Shown: one piece after another, positions 36,955 through 46,629 of the stretch
How positions within the stretch are numbered: position 1 is the first letter of the stretch
Layout: each line of letters begins with the position of its first letter
Assembly: GCA_963703655.1 (NCBI GenBank)
Contig: CAVPFA010000006.1
Coordinates: forward strand, 496,001-560,000
Length of the DNA stretch: 64,000 nt
Origin: CAVPFA01 sp963703655
Lineage (GTDB): Bacteria > Actinomycetota > Acidimicrobiia > Acidimicrobiales > Bog-793
Direction: 5' to 3'
Notes under the pieces: generated by a model
Told to the model about the DNA's origin: nothing
The model's database searches: none
Seen by the model: the letters and a program-made list of their open reading frames with translations, nothing else
Position numbers and translations under genes: made by a program

Positions 36955-37326
36955 TCAGCGGCTCAGACTGCGAACTGTCTCTACATCGCTCGCGATCTGT
37001 TCGACCAGCTCATCCTCGCTCCGGAAGCCGCGCTGGGCCCGCACTAGCTTCCCCATCACCACGCATATCTTCTCGCCGTAGAGGTCGCCGTCGAAATCGA
37101 GCAGGTGCGCCTCGAGGAGGCGTTCTCCGGCCTCGTAGTAGTGGGGTCGGCGCCCGACCGAGATGGCCGCCGGGTGCTTGGTTCCGTCCTCGAGCTCGAC
37201 CACTCCGGCGTAGACGCCGTCGGCAAGCGCGACGTCGGCGCCGATCTCCAGGTTGGCGGTCGGGAAGCCGAGCTTGCGCCCGCGCCGGTCGCCGACAATC
37301 ACGGTCCCCTCGACGGAACGATCCAC
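36955..37326 (-). CDS. Stand-alone riboflavin kinase domain
   Basis: The 123-residue protein matches the C-terminal half of RibF: VEGTVIVGDRRGRKLGFPTANLEI at the start (ATP-binding GxxxGRKLGFPTAN), GVYAGVV near 40, ISVGRRPHYYE, LEAHLLDFDGDLYGEKICV and KLVRAQRGFRSEDELVEQI. It should phosphorylate riboflavin to FMN. The FAD synthetase half of bifunctional RibF is missing and no remnant is seen upstream. It converges on the preceding lipoprotein gene with a 10-bp gap. Confidence 0.8.
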   Translation of the reverse strand: MDRSVEGTVIVGDRRGRKLGFPTANLEIGADVALADGVYAGVVELEDGTKHPAAISVGRRPHYYEAGERLLEAHLLDFDGDLYGEKICVVMGKLVRAQRGFRSEDELVEQIASDVETVRSLSR

Positions 37327-37407
37327 CTCCTCAAGCTAATCTGCCGCGGCGGCGCACCCGAAGGGGACGAGCGAGCGCGACCCGCCCAATCGGGTAATAC
37401 TCTCCGC

Positions 37408-38520
37408 GTGACTTCTCTGTCCTCCTCGAACTTTCGTGCCAGGGCCGTCGACCACCTCGCGGTGGCGATCGGAACCACCAAAGGGCTTTTCTTCGTCAGC
37501 GACGGCGTCGTGGATGGTCCGTTCATGCCCGGCGAGGCGGTGCTTGCGTTCGCGCAGCTGCCGGGTCGTCTTCTCGCAGCCTCCACCGACGCCCATTTCG
37601 GGCCGAACGTCCGAGTGAGCGAGGACGGGGGCCTCACCTGGGACGAGCCCGGCACGCGACCGGTTGCGTTCCCGGAGGACACGGGCACTGCGCTCGCGAC
37701 CGTATGGCAACTGCATGCGGACCGGAGACTGAACGCCGCTAACACAGTGTGGGCGGGCGTAGAGCCCGCAGCTCTGTTCCGGTCCGACGACAGAGGTGAC
37801 ACGTTCGAGCTTGTCCGGGGCCTCTGGGAGCACCCTGACCGGCCAACGTGGCAGCCGGGCTACGGTGGCCTCGCCCTGCACACCGTGGTCACCCACCCGG
37901 ACCGACCCGACCGGATACTCGTGGCGGTCTCGGCCGGGGGGGTCTACCGCTCCGACGACGGCGGGGCGACCTGGGCGGCGCGCAACGAGGGGATCGAGGC
38001 CAGATTCCTCCCCGAGTCGTTCCCCGATCATGGCCAGTGCGTACACAAGCTCGCCGTGGACGCGGTGAATCCCGATGTCGTGTGGGCGCAGAACCATTGG
38101 GGGATCTACCGGACCGAGGACGCCGGCGACCACTGGGTGTCGGTCGGTCGTCCCGGTGAGGAGGACGGGGTGCCGTCCGACTTCGGTTTCCCTGTCGTCT
38201 CGCACCCCGAGGAACCCGACACCGCTTACGTGCTGCCGCTCGAGTCCGACGTCTTCCGGTGCACCCCCCAAGGCCGGTGTCGCGTCTACCGGACGGTAGA
38301 CGGCGGAGGCACCTGGGAGCCCATGTTCGAGGGACTGCCGGTGTCCAACGCCTACCTCACCGTGCTCCGCGACGCTTTTTCCATCGGGACCAGCTTGCCT
38401 TTCCCGCTCGCCTTCGGTTCCAAGTCCGGCCAGCTGTTCGCGTCGGCGGACGGAGGCGAGTCCTGGCGTCTCGTCACGTCCTACCTGCCGCCCATATTGT
38501 GCGTGCGCGTTCTCGAGTAG
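37408..38520 (+). CDS. BNR-repeat / sialidase-like beta-propeller protein
   Basis: The 370-residue protein has repeated Asp-box motifs (S/T-x-D-x-G-x-T/S-W): VSEDGGLTWDE near residue 70, RSDDRGDTFELV near 131, RSDDGGATWAARNEG near 182, RTEDAGDHWVSVG near 237, RTVDGGGTWEPMFEG near 297 and ASADGGESWRLVTS near 350. Six such blades suggest a six-bladed propeller of the VPS10/photosynthesis-stability-factor or WD40/BNR type. Without a leader peptide it is cytoplasmic. GTG 37408 begins just before AVAIGTTKGLFF, the first blade. Confidence 0.78.
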   Translation: MTSLSSSNFRARAVDHLAVAIGTTKGLFFVSDGVVDGPFMPGEAVLAFAQLPGRLLAASTDAHFGPNVRVSEDGGLTWDEPGTRPVAFPEDTGTALATVWQLHADRRLNAANTVWAGVEPAALFRSDDRGDTFELVRGLWEHPDRPTWQPGYGGLALHTVVTHPDRPDRILVAVSAGGVYRSDDGGATWAARNEGIEARFLPESFPDHGQCVHKLAVDAVNPDVVWAQNHWGIYRTEDAGDHWVSVGRPGEEDGVPSDFGFPVVSHPEEPDTAYVLPLESDVFRCTPQGRCRVYRTVDGGGTWEPMFEGLPVSNAYLTVLRDAFSIGTSLPFPLAFGSKSGQLFASADGGESWRLVTSYLPPILCVRVLE

Positions 38521-38638
38521 GGCCACTAGCGGTTCACGCCGGCGGAACCGACTGAGCCAAGAACTGGCGCGGAACGTATGGCGCAGGCGAGCGCGCGCCC
38601 ATGACCCGTTGGGTTGCGGCGCATGGTAGGACGGTGGG

Positions 38639-39586
38639 ATGGAACTTCGGATCTTTACCGAGCCCCAGCAGGGAGCGAGCTACGACCAGCTGTTAGCGGT
38701 CGCGCGCTGCGGCGAGGAGTCGGGCTACGGCGCGTTCTTCCGATCGGACCACTTCCTCCGGATGGGTGAGGGGGACCCGCGGCCTGGCCCGACCGACGCT
38801 TGGACGACGCTCGCAGGTCTGGCGCGCGACACCAGCCGCATCCGCCTCGGAACCTTGCTCACCGCGGCCACGTTTCGCCTCCCCGCTGAGCTCGCGGTGA
38901 TCGTCGCCGAAGTGGACGCGATGAGTGACGGCCGCGTGGAGCTCGGGCTGGGAGCGGGCTGGTTCGAGGAGGAGCACCGAGCCTTCGGCATACCCTTCCC
39001 ACCTTCGGCCGGCGAGCGACTTGACCGGCTCGAGGAACAGCTCGAGATCGTGACAGGGATGTGGGCCGCCGAGGACGGTGGTTTCTCATTCTCGGGCAAG
39101 CACTACGAGCTCGCTGACAACGCCGGCCTGCCCAAGCCGGTGCAGGCCCCGAGGCCGCCGATCATCGTCGGAGGAACGGGCACGAGGCGGACGCCGGCAA
39201 TCGCGGCGCGCTTCGCCGACGAGTGCAACGTCCCGTTCGCCTCCATCGACCTGTGCGCCAAGGTCTACAAGGCACTTGACGATGCCTGCGAGCTGATCGG
39301 GCGTGACCCGTCCTCCGTCGCGAGGTCAGCTGCTCTGGTCGTGTGCGCAGGGCGCAACGACGAGGAGATCTCCCGGCGGGCAGCCGCCATCGGCCGCGAG
39401 GTCGACGAGCTTCGCCTCAACGGAGCGGCCGGGACCCCCACCGAGGTCGCCGAGCGACTGAGGTCCTACGGCGCGGCCGGGGCGACGCGCATCTATCTCC
39501 AATTCCTCGACCTCGCCGACCTCGACCACATCAGGTTCGTCGCCGAGGAGGTGACACCCCTCCTCGGGGAGGCGGGCGCGGCGTGA
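38639..39586 (+). CDS. Luciferase-like monooxygenase-fold, F420-dependent-type oxidoreductase
   Basis: A 315-residue TIM-barrel protein: ARCGEESGYGAFFRSDHFLRM near residue 22, SRIRLGTLLTAATFRLPAELA near 66, DAMSDGRVELGLGAGWFEEEHRAFGI near 92 and APRPPIIVGGTGTRRTPAIAARFADECN near 176. These are typical of the LLM group that uses F420 or flavin for hydride transfer; actinobacteria carry many. Substrate unknown. Confidence 0.82.
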   Translation: MELRIFTEPQQGASYDQLLAVARCGEESGYGAFFRSDHFLRMGEGDPRPGPTDAWTTLAGLARDTSRIRLGTLLTAATFRLPAELAVIVAEVDAMSDGRVELGLGAGWFEEEHRAFGIPFPPSAGERLDRLEEQLEIVTGMWAAEDGGFSFSGKHYELADNAGLPKPVQAPRPPIIVGGTGTRRTPAIAARFADECNVPFASIDLCAKVYKALDDACELIGRDPSSVARSAALVVCAGRNDEEISRRAAAIGREVDELRLNGAAGTPTEVAERLRSYGAAGATRIYLQFLDLADLDHIRFVAEEVTPLLGEAGAA

Positions 39587-39649
39587 GCAACCAGAGATCT
39601 TCCGGGGACGGCCCGGTATCTGACCATAAAGCGACAAGGGAGGCAGTCC

Positions 39650-39892
39650 ATGGATGACCGAGAACTGTACGAGCACATCTCGAAGCTTGTCGCAGAAGAG
39701 CGCGAGCTCGAGGAGGGACATCCTGGCGCCCACGCCACTGCCGAGCAGGAGGAGCGTTTGCAGGAGGTCCAGATCGCGCTCGACCAGTATTGGGACCTGC
39801 TGCGCCAAAGGCGGGCCCGCCGGGAGTTCGGTCAGGACCTGGGCAGCACGAGGCCTCGGCCGCCCGAGGTCGTAGAGGGCTACCAGCAGTAG
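39650..39892 (+). CDS. DUF2630-type small protein
   Basis: An 80-residue acidic protein containing ELYEHISKLVAEERELE and EVQIALDQYWDLLRQRRARREFG and ending RPPEVVEGYQQ, the pattern of the DUF2630 family. Probably a two-helix hairpin; function unknown. GGGAGG lies 7 bases upstream of ATG 39650. It follows the oxidoreductase gene by 63 bp. Confidence 0.8.
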   Translation: MDDRELYEHISKLVAEERELEEGHPGAHATAEQEERLQEVQIALDQYWDLLRQRRARREFGQDLGSTRPRPPEVVEGYQQ

Positions 39893-40001
39893 CTCGGATG
39901 CAGCCGGCTGCCGGGCGGCGGGCCCGCTGACCGGGGCGTGGCCGTGGCGCACGGTGATCTTCGCCGGTGGCTGACTTTGGGTCCGGCGTGGGCCAGGGGT
40001 G

Positions 40002-40688
40002 CTATCGCGCCGGCATGCTCCGATCCTCGATCTCCCACGCGTGGTCGAGGACGTGCCACGTGATCCGCCTTGCCGCGTAGCGCGGCGGCCAGCTCGCGTT
40101 CTCGGGCGCCGAGCTGTTCGACGCGCGGCTCAAGCACCCCGCGATCGCGGTTCGCATCGCCGCCAGGGCTTCGGTGTCCGAAGCGGCCGGCTGCCTGAAA
40201 TCGCGGAGGCCCAGCTTTCGCGCGTACGCGAACTCGGCCGCCACTACGTGGGCCGCGACGGCTTCGCGGTCGCGTCCGCCGCCGCGAGGCCCCTTGCGCA
40301 ACTCGGCCGGAGCGGCAGCGACCACTCGACCAAAAATGGACCACGCCGCTTCTAACAGAGCTGCAAGTCGGACGGCCTCCTCACGCGTCAGCGGCTCACG
40401 GTCAGCTGTTGCCACAACCGCTGGTGCTCCGAAATCGGTGGTCGTCGTCCCCACCAGAGTCTCCCGCACCTCGAGATGCTTACCGGCAGAGGCGGCGTCG
40501 AACGCGATTCCCGCCTCGGATGCGACGGCGGCATATCGGGGCGCATAGCTTCGCAACGCCTCCAGGGCCAGCTCTCCGGTCTTGGCCGATCGACACCATC
40601 CGGGCCACTCCAGCGCGCAAGCAAAGACGCGCTTGGCACCGCACTCCAGGTAAAGGTCGAGGGGTGGCGATCCGCTGTCGGACGGCAT
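40002..40688 (-). CDS. Conserved hypothetical protein with DinB-like C-terminal region
   Basis: A 228-residue protein. The N-terminus (CGAKRVFACALEWPGWCRSAKTGELALEAL) looks like a small beta-sheet module of the kind seen in HicB-like proteins. The rest is helical, with His residues in AVAAHVVAAEFAYARKLG and ITWHVLDHAWEIED spaced like the metal-binding His of DinB-fold proteins. Function is unknown. Convergent with the DUF2630 gene across a 109-bp gap. Confidence 0.6.
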   Translation of the reverse strand: MPSDSGSPPLDLYLECGAKRVFACALEWPGWCRSAKTGELALEALRSYAPRYAAVASEAGIAFDAASAGKHLEVRETLVGTTTTDFGAPAVVATADREPLTREEAVRLAALLEAAWSIFGRVVAAAPAELRKGPRGGGRDREAVAAHVVAAEFAYARKLGLRDFRQPAASDTEALAAMRTAIAGCLSRASNSSAPENASWPPRYAARRITWHVLDHAWEIEDRSMPAR

Positions 40689-40776
40689 TCCCGGCGAGCA
40701 TCGCAGATCGCCAGGGCCTCACGCCAGCGGTCTCAGCGAGCCCAACCCCAATGCGGAGGCGGGCAACGCCCGGATT

Positions 40777-43700
40777 TTATGAACAGCCGCTCGTCGCGCC
40801 GCAGCTCGGGCAGGCGTAACACGAGCCGGCTCGTTGCATGACATTGCCGCAGGCATAGCAGAACGGGGCATCTCTGGTTTCCATCCGAGGCAGCGGTCGC
40901 AGCCGCTCCCCGTCACCCGGCTGTCGAGCCACTCCTGCGTCACCGCCGGCGCCGAAGCGCTCCCGGTCGGTCTGTGCTGCCTGTCCGCTGTCGACGTCCT
41001 CGAGGCCGGGGAGGGTGGGCTGGGTCCGCTCCCCCGTCGAGAGCACACCGAGCTCGAGTCGCTCGTCGAAGCTCAGGTAGTCCAGAGCCAATCGCCTGAA
41101 GATGTAGTCGACAAGGCTCGAGGCCAACCGCAACTCCGGGTCGTCGGTGATCCCCGCCGGTTCGAAACGCATGTTGGTGTACTTGCGGACGAACGTCGAC
41201 AGCGGAACACCGTGCTGAAGCCCGAGGCTGACGGCGATGGAGAACGCGTCCATGACGCCTGACAGGGTCGAGCCCTGCTTGGAGACTTTCATGAAGACCT
41301 CGCCGGGTCGCCCGTCCTCGTACTCGCCCACGGTGACGTAGCCCTCGCAGTCGGCCACCCGGAAGGCGAAGGTATTGGACCGGCGCCGGCGAGGGAGCCG
41401 AGTTCGGGTCGTGGTGGCGGGGGCGATGACGTGCCTCTCCTGCAGCGCGCCCTCGAGCTCGGCGATGCGTTCGAGCAGGGCACCCTCACGAGCATGAGCC
41501 ACCGCCTCCGCGCCAGCCGCGAGGACGAGGTCTTCTCCCTCGGTGACAACGGGCGCTTCTGCTCCTGACCGTTTCGTGGTTGCAAGTGGTTGGGCAACCT
41601 TGCAGTTGTCGCGGTAGATGGCGATCGCCTTCAGGCCCATCCTCCAGGCGTCGATGTGCATCTGCTCGACTTCCTCGACTGTGACCTGCTCGGGAATGTT
41701 CACCGTCTTGGATATCGCGCCCGAGATGAAGGGCTGTGCCGCCGCCATCATCTTCACGTGCCCGAGATAGTGGATCGTGTTGTCGCCCATCGAGCAGGCG
41801 AAGACCGGTAGATGGTCCGCCTGAAGATTCGGCGCCCCGACGATCGTCTTGTGCTCGTCGATGTAGGCGACGATCTCATCGACCTCCGCTGTGCTGTAGC
41901 CGAGCCGCTTCAGCGCCCGGGGAACAGTCTGATTGACGATCGACATCGTGCCCCCGCCCACGAGCTTCTTCGTCTTCACAAGCCCGAGGTCCGGCTCGAT
42001 CCCCGTCGTGTCACAGTCCATCAGGAACGAGATCGTGCCCGTCGGCGCCAGTACCGTGGCCTGTGCGTTGCGAACCCCGTGGCCCTCAGCGAGCTCGACC
42101 GCCGTGTCCCAGGCTTCTTGTGCTGCGCAGAGAAGCTCCGTCGGCACCTGTTCCTCGTCGATCGTGGCCACGGCGCGACGGTGCATCCGCAGCACCTCCA
42201 ACATCGGCTCCGCGTTCTCGTGGAATCCGGCGAACGGCCCCATCCTCGCTGCCGTGCGAGCCGAGGTCACGTACGCCGCGCCCGTCATCAACGCCGTGAT
42301 CGCCGCCGCGACGGCGCGGCCCTCGTCCGAGTTGTACGGAACGCCCTGGGCCATCAGAAGGGCCCCGAGGTTCGCGTAACCGAGACCGAGCTCTCGGAAC
42401 CGGCGCGTCGTGTCACCGATCTTGGCCGTCGGGTAGTCGGCGTTGCCGACCAGGATCTCCTGAGCTGTGAACACGACGGTTACGGCGGCCTCGAAGCCCT
42501 CCGCATCAAAGGTGTCGTCATCGTTCAGGAACCTCATCAGGTTGAGGCTGGCGAGGTTGCAGCTGCTGTTGTCGAGATGCACATATTCCGAGCAGGGATT
42601 ACTTGCAGTGATTCGGCCGGCGTTGGGCGCCGTGTGCCACTTGTTGATGGTCGTGTCGAACTGCATACCGGGATCCGCGCACTCCCATGCGGCCTCTGCG
42701 ATCTGGCGGAACAGCGCCCGCGCCTTGACCGTCTCGATCGGCCTCACCCGACGTCCGACCTAGCAGGTCCCAATCGCTGTCGTCGAGGACCGCTTGCATG
42801 AACTCGTCGGTCACCCGAACCGAGTTATTGGCGTTCTGGTACTGCAGCGAGTGACTGTCGCTCCCGTCCAGATCCATGTCGAACCCAGCCTGCGCCAACA
42901 CGCGCGCCTTGCGCTCCTCACGCGCCTTGCACCAGATGAACTCCTGGATGTCCGGATGGTCGACATCGAGGATCACCATCTTCGCGGCGCGCCGGGTCTT
43001 GCCCCCCGACTTGATCGTCCCGGCAGAGGCGTCCGCTCCGCGCATGAAGCTGACTGGACCCGAGGCCGTCCCGCCGCCTTGGAGAAGCTCTCGCGAAGAG
43101 CGGATGTTCGAGAGGTTGACTCCCGCGCCCGACCCACCCTTGAAGATCGTGCCCTCTTCGACGTACCAGTTGAGAATCGAGGACATCGAGTCCTCGACCG
43201 CGAGGATGAAGCAGTTGTGGACGCGGAGCCCGGAGCTGCAGGTACTCGCCGCTCTCGGTCTCGATGTCGTAGACATCCGTCTCGCCGATGTCTTCGACGG
43301 CGTCGATCTCGAGACGCGTCTCACGCGAGTCTTCCGTGCGATGCCAGCTGAGTTGGTCTCCGACCTTGAGCTCTGCGGATGGAACGAACCGCCCCGTGCC
43401 CTGTCCGCTCGCCCGCCACACGAGGTGATCGGCGGTCACGTCGAGCTGGTGGCCGGACTTGGTCGTGAGGCGCAGCACGTGCTTGCGCCCGTTGGCCTTC
43501 ACCGCCACGATCTGGGTCACGCCGTGGGCGTCGAATACCTTCCTGCCGACTGCGTCGTCATCGACTAGGCGCCCGATCGGGACAAGCCCCTCGGGTGTTG
43601 AGACGAGGGCGTCGTACGGCTGGCACGCTGAGGCTTGCTGCGGCACGCCCTTGACGCCGATGTTGAACCAGACCGGGGAGTTGAAGGCCGCCTTCTGCTG

Positions 43701-44065
43701 CACGATGAGGTGCTTGAGCTCGTCGCTGAATGCGGCGGACTCGGTGTCGTCGACGAAATAGCCGTCCTTCAGGCCCCATGCGGTGATCGTGTCCACGACA
43801 CGGTCGACCACTTGGCGGAGCGAGGATTCGCGCCCGGCGCGCCGACGGTACCGCGGAAGTACTTCTGGGCGAGGATGTTGGTCGCGTTCAGGCTCCAGGT
43901 CGAAGGCACCTCCACGCCCAGCTGCTCGAAAGCCACCGCTCCGGTCCGGTAGTCCGAGATGCGCGAATCACGGTGCTCCCAGTCGACCTCGTCGTAAGGA
44001 TGCCGGGACTCCGTGGTGAAGTGGCGGCGGATGCCGATTCCGAGGCGCTCTCCTGCAACGGCCAT
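40777..44065 (-). CDS. nrdJ: Class II (B12-dependent) ribonucleotide reductase with embedded mini-intein, three frameshifts
   Basis: About 1,096 residues including a 137-residue intein. Extein segments in order: RHFTTESRHPYDEVDWEHR and ATNILAQKYFRG (N-terminus), FNSPVWFNIGV, CFILAVEDSMSSILNWYVEEGTIFKGGSGAGVNLS broken only for brevity here, the thiyl-radical motif NPCSE near 42590, SSCNLASLNLMRF with the redox partner Cys, APTGTISFLMDCDTTGIEP, and a C-terminal zinc-ribbon-like CYACGNVM/CYACPSCG. It makes deoxynucleotides using adenosylcobalamin. One base is missing near 43833-43836, and one is extra near 43235 and near 42741. These are probably artefacts because this enzyme is normally essential and no other reductase is in the window. 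ATG 44065 opens a typical NrdJ N-terminus. Confidence 0.9.
43214..43625 (-). other. Mini-intein inside nrdJ (no homing endonuclease)
   Basis: The intein begins with Cys1 (codon 43623-43625) in CQPYDALVSTPEGLVPIG (splicing block A). It carries the block B motif GHQLDVTADHLVWR (Thr and His), block F VYDIETESGEYL, and ends with block G VHN, followed by Cys+1 (codon 43211-43213) in CFILAVED. With one surplus base near 43235 removed it encodes 137 residues, the size of a minimal splicing domain without endonuclease. All class 1 splicing residues are present: Cys1, TxxH, the penultimate His, the terminal Asn and Cys+1. Excision would join QQASA to CFILAVED, the usual uninterrupted NrdJ sequence. 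Confidence 0.85.
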
Positions 44066-44368
44066 TGAAATGGTCCCCTCCCTGACGGACCTCGTCCGCC
44101 ACTCGAATCCTTCGCCCGGCTCGCTGCCAAGCTCCGAACCACAATATCTTGTGGTGCTGCCGAATCTGGCTACCAGATAGTCGGCTAATTACAGCACCGT
44201 AGTTACGCCGGTGTCAACGGACAGCAGTACCCGTCCTCCCTGGTCAGCACCCGCTCACGAAGGTTTCCGCTTGCTTGCTGTAGCAACCGGAAGTGGGGCT
44301 GCACGGCCTGCTGGGGCGGACCTGGCGAGCTCCACACCACCGACTGACGGAGGTACTACCGTGCCGCC
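44066..44368. other. Divergent intergenic region between nrdJ and glpK
   Basis: About 300 bp holding both promoters. Apart from the NrdR-box palindrome at 44138-44155 I see a weaker related sequence, ACCAGATAGTCGGCT at 44172-44186, about three helical turns away, as paired NrdR boxes usually are. I found no B12-riboswitch box. Confidence 0.45.
44138..44155. promoter_or_regulatory. NrdR-box-like palindrome upstream of nrdJ
   Basis: ACCACAA-TATC-TTGTGGT is a perfect 7-bp inverted repeat around a 4-bp centre and resembles the NrdR consensus (acaCwAtATaTwGtgt). It lies 73 bp upstream of the nrdJ start, where NrdR boxes are normally found. NrdR represses ribonucleotide reductase genes when dATP is high. 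Confidence 0.65.
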
Positions 44369-45902
44369 GTGGCTGTCGTGGTTGCGATCGATGCCGGAAC
44401 TACCGGGGTGCGGGCACTTGCAGTCGATGAGAACGCGCAGGTTGTGGCCACATCTTACCGGGAGCTCCCGCAGTACTTCCCCGCTCCCGGGCTCGTCGAG
44501 CACGACGCCGTCGAGATCTGGGCCCTCGTCGAGGAGACTTTGGCCGAGCTCCACGCCGAACTGGCCGAGCGTTCGCTTGCGACCGCGACGATCGGGATTA
44601 CCAATCAGCGAGAGACGGCAGTGGCGTGGGATAGTTCGACGGGCCGGCCCTGCCATCGGGCCATCGTTTGGCAGGACCGCCGTACAGCGCCGCGATGCGC
44701 CGAGCTGGTCGAAGCCGGCCATCTCCCGCTGGTTCGCGACGCGGACCGGGCTCGTGCTCGACCCTTACTTCTCGGGTACCAAGTGGTGGTGGATGCTCGA
44801 GCACGGCGGGGTCGAGCGCGGCAGGTTCGCTCGCCCTCGGGACCGTCGATGACTGGATCTGCTGGAACCTGACCGGAGCTGCCGGCTCGGGCACTGCACG
44901 CAACAGACCCCTCCAACGCCAGCCGGACGCTCTGTTACGACCTCGAGCGGCGCGCCTGGTCACCCGAGTTGTGCGAGTTGCTTGGCGTGCCCCTCGAAGC
45001 ACTCGGTGAAGTCCTCCCGTCCGCCGGCAGGTACGGCACGGTGGCGGCCGGCGTCGCCGGTGGCTCGTTCGCAGGTGTGCCGGTGAGCGGCATCGCCGGC
45101 GACCAGCAGGCGGCCCTCTTCGGCCACGGCTGCCACCTCCCCGGTGACACCAAGGTCACCTACGGCACCGGGAGCTTCGTTCTCATGAACCTCGGTGCGC
45201 AGCTACCCCAGCCGGCCGAAGGACTCCTGACCACGGTCGCCTGGGACCTCGGGGAGCACGCCCCGAAATACGCCAGCGACGGCTTCGCCTACGCGCTCGA
45301 AGGCGCAATCTTCTCCGTCCGGAGCCACCATCCAGTGGCTACGCGACGGGCTCGGGGTGATCGCTGAGGCGTCCGAGGTCGGACCGCTCGCAGCCGAGAT
45401 CCCGGGCAACGACGGCGTGTACCTCGTGCCGGCGTTCGTCGGGCTTGGAAGTCCCTGGTGGGATGCCCAAGCTCGGGGAACGGTCGTCGGGATCACCAAG
45501 GGCACCGGCCGGGCGCATTTCGCCCGGGCAGCCGTCGAGGCCATCGCATATCAATGCCGTGACGTCCTCGAGGTGATGGGCGACGCCGCCGAACCGACCC
45601 GTGAGCCGGCTCCACGCCGATGGCGGTGCCGCTGCGATGGACCTGCTCCTTCAGCTCCAGGCCGACCAGTGCGATGTGCCTGTTGCGCGACCTCGCACGA
45701 CCGAGGTGACGGCGATAGGAGCGGCCATGCTGGCCGGGCTTGCCGAAGGGGTCTGGGGATCGGTCGAGGAGTTGCAGGATTTGACGCAGGAGCGCCGAGG
45801 TCTTCGAGCCCGGTCCCGGACGGCGTCGGGCGGAGGCCGATCACGCCAGCTTGGCTCGCGGCGCTCCAGCGGTCGAGGGGTTGGGAACGAGCGACACGAT
45901 GA
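44369..45902 (+). CDS. glpK: Glycerol kinase (FGGY family), broken by about six frameshifts
   Basis: Segments of a single kinase of about 510 residues lie in order but in changing frames: VVAIDAGTTGVRALAVDE (phosphate loop), ITNQRETAVAWDSSTGRP and IVWQDRR, TRTGLVLDPYFSGTKWWWML, LGTVDDWICWNLTG, GIAGDQQAALFGHG, KVTYGTGSFVLMNLG, YLVPAFVGLGSPWWDAQARG, EAIAYQCRDVLEVM, LHADGGAAAM and SWLAALQRSRGW. These are glycerol-kinase signatures; the enzyme makes glycerol 3-phosphate. Shifts fall near 44735, 44815, 44890, 45320, 45590 and 45800. This is the densest damage in the window, so a real pseudogene is possible, but the preserved motifs favour sequence error. Confidence 0.75.
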
Positions 45903-45915
45903 CCGAGCAGCCGCG

Positions 45916-46598
45916 TCACGCCGCGGGCGAGGCGCCGGCGGGGGCCTCTTGGCGCCGACGCGTATCGGTCGACGTAGGTCTGGCCCGACAGCTCCCTTAT
46001 CTCGAACATGAGCTCGTCGGTGATCTGACGTAGCACCAGGCGATCATGGAAACGATCGCCGTAGCGGGCACAGAAGTCGATCGGCTCTCCGAATTCGGAT
46101 GTCCACTTTCTTGAACGGTCGCAACATCTTCTTGCCTACCGGCTGTATCTCACGGGTTCCGCGGATGCCAACCGGAACCACCGGACAGTGTGCTGCGAGG
46201 ACGAGCCGAGCGACGCCGGTACGCCCACGGTGGAGGCATTCGTCGGGCGAACGTGTTCCCTCCGGGTAGATGCCGAGGGCCCCTCCGCGCTCGAGCAGGT
46301 CGAACGCCTCGCTCAGCGATCGCCTCGAGGCTTCTCCACCGCCCCGCTCCATCGGGATCTGGCCCATCGCGCGGAGGAACCAGCGTGTCTTCCAGCTCTT
46401 GAAATAATCCGCCTTGGCGGCGAAAGTGACCCTGCGCGGAACGACTAGTGGGAGAAAGAGCGAGTCGCAGAAGGCCTGATGATTCGCGGCGATGATCACC
46501 GGTCCGGTTGCGGGGATGTTCTCTGTGCCCGTGGCCTGGATCCGGAAGAAGACACGAAGCAACGGGCTCAACAGGACTTTCAAGACTTCGTAGACCAC
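45916..46598 (-). CDS. 1-acylglycerol-3-phosphate acyltransferase-like (PlsC domain), frameshifted
   Basis: About 227 residues. The N-terminus is hydrophobic (VLKVLLSPLLRVFFRI); then come the acyltransferase motifs NHQAFCDSLFLP (the NHxxxxD variant, HQAFCD), KADYFKSWKTRWFLRAMGQIPMERGG and GIYPEGTRSPD, and VVPVGIRGTREI. One extra base near 46092-46095 shifts the frame, after which GEPIDFCARYGDRFHDRLVLRQITDEL continues. A second shift near 45960 would give the tail RRQEAPAGASPAA and a stop at 45916; without it the frame runs on to 45551 across glpK, which is unlikely. GTG 46598 follows AAGGA. Terminal gene of a PimB'-type operon. Confidence 0.75.
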
Positions 46599-46629
46599 GC
46601 AAGTCCTTTGTCTTCTTGTTGCCAGAAGG

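Noticed and set aside
42740..43840. Programmed frameshifting in nrdJ
   Set aside because: Three shifts of both signs occur without slippery heptamers, and similar indels occur in many unrelated genes of the window.
44066..44368. Cobalamin riboswitch upstream of nrdJ
   Set aside because: I could not find the GCCACTG box or an RNA-like series of stems; a covariance-model search would settle it.
45551..46036. PlsC gene extending to 45551
   Set aside because: That extension runs across the end of glpK in the opposite strand and loses family resemblance; a stop at 45916 after one more indel fits better.
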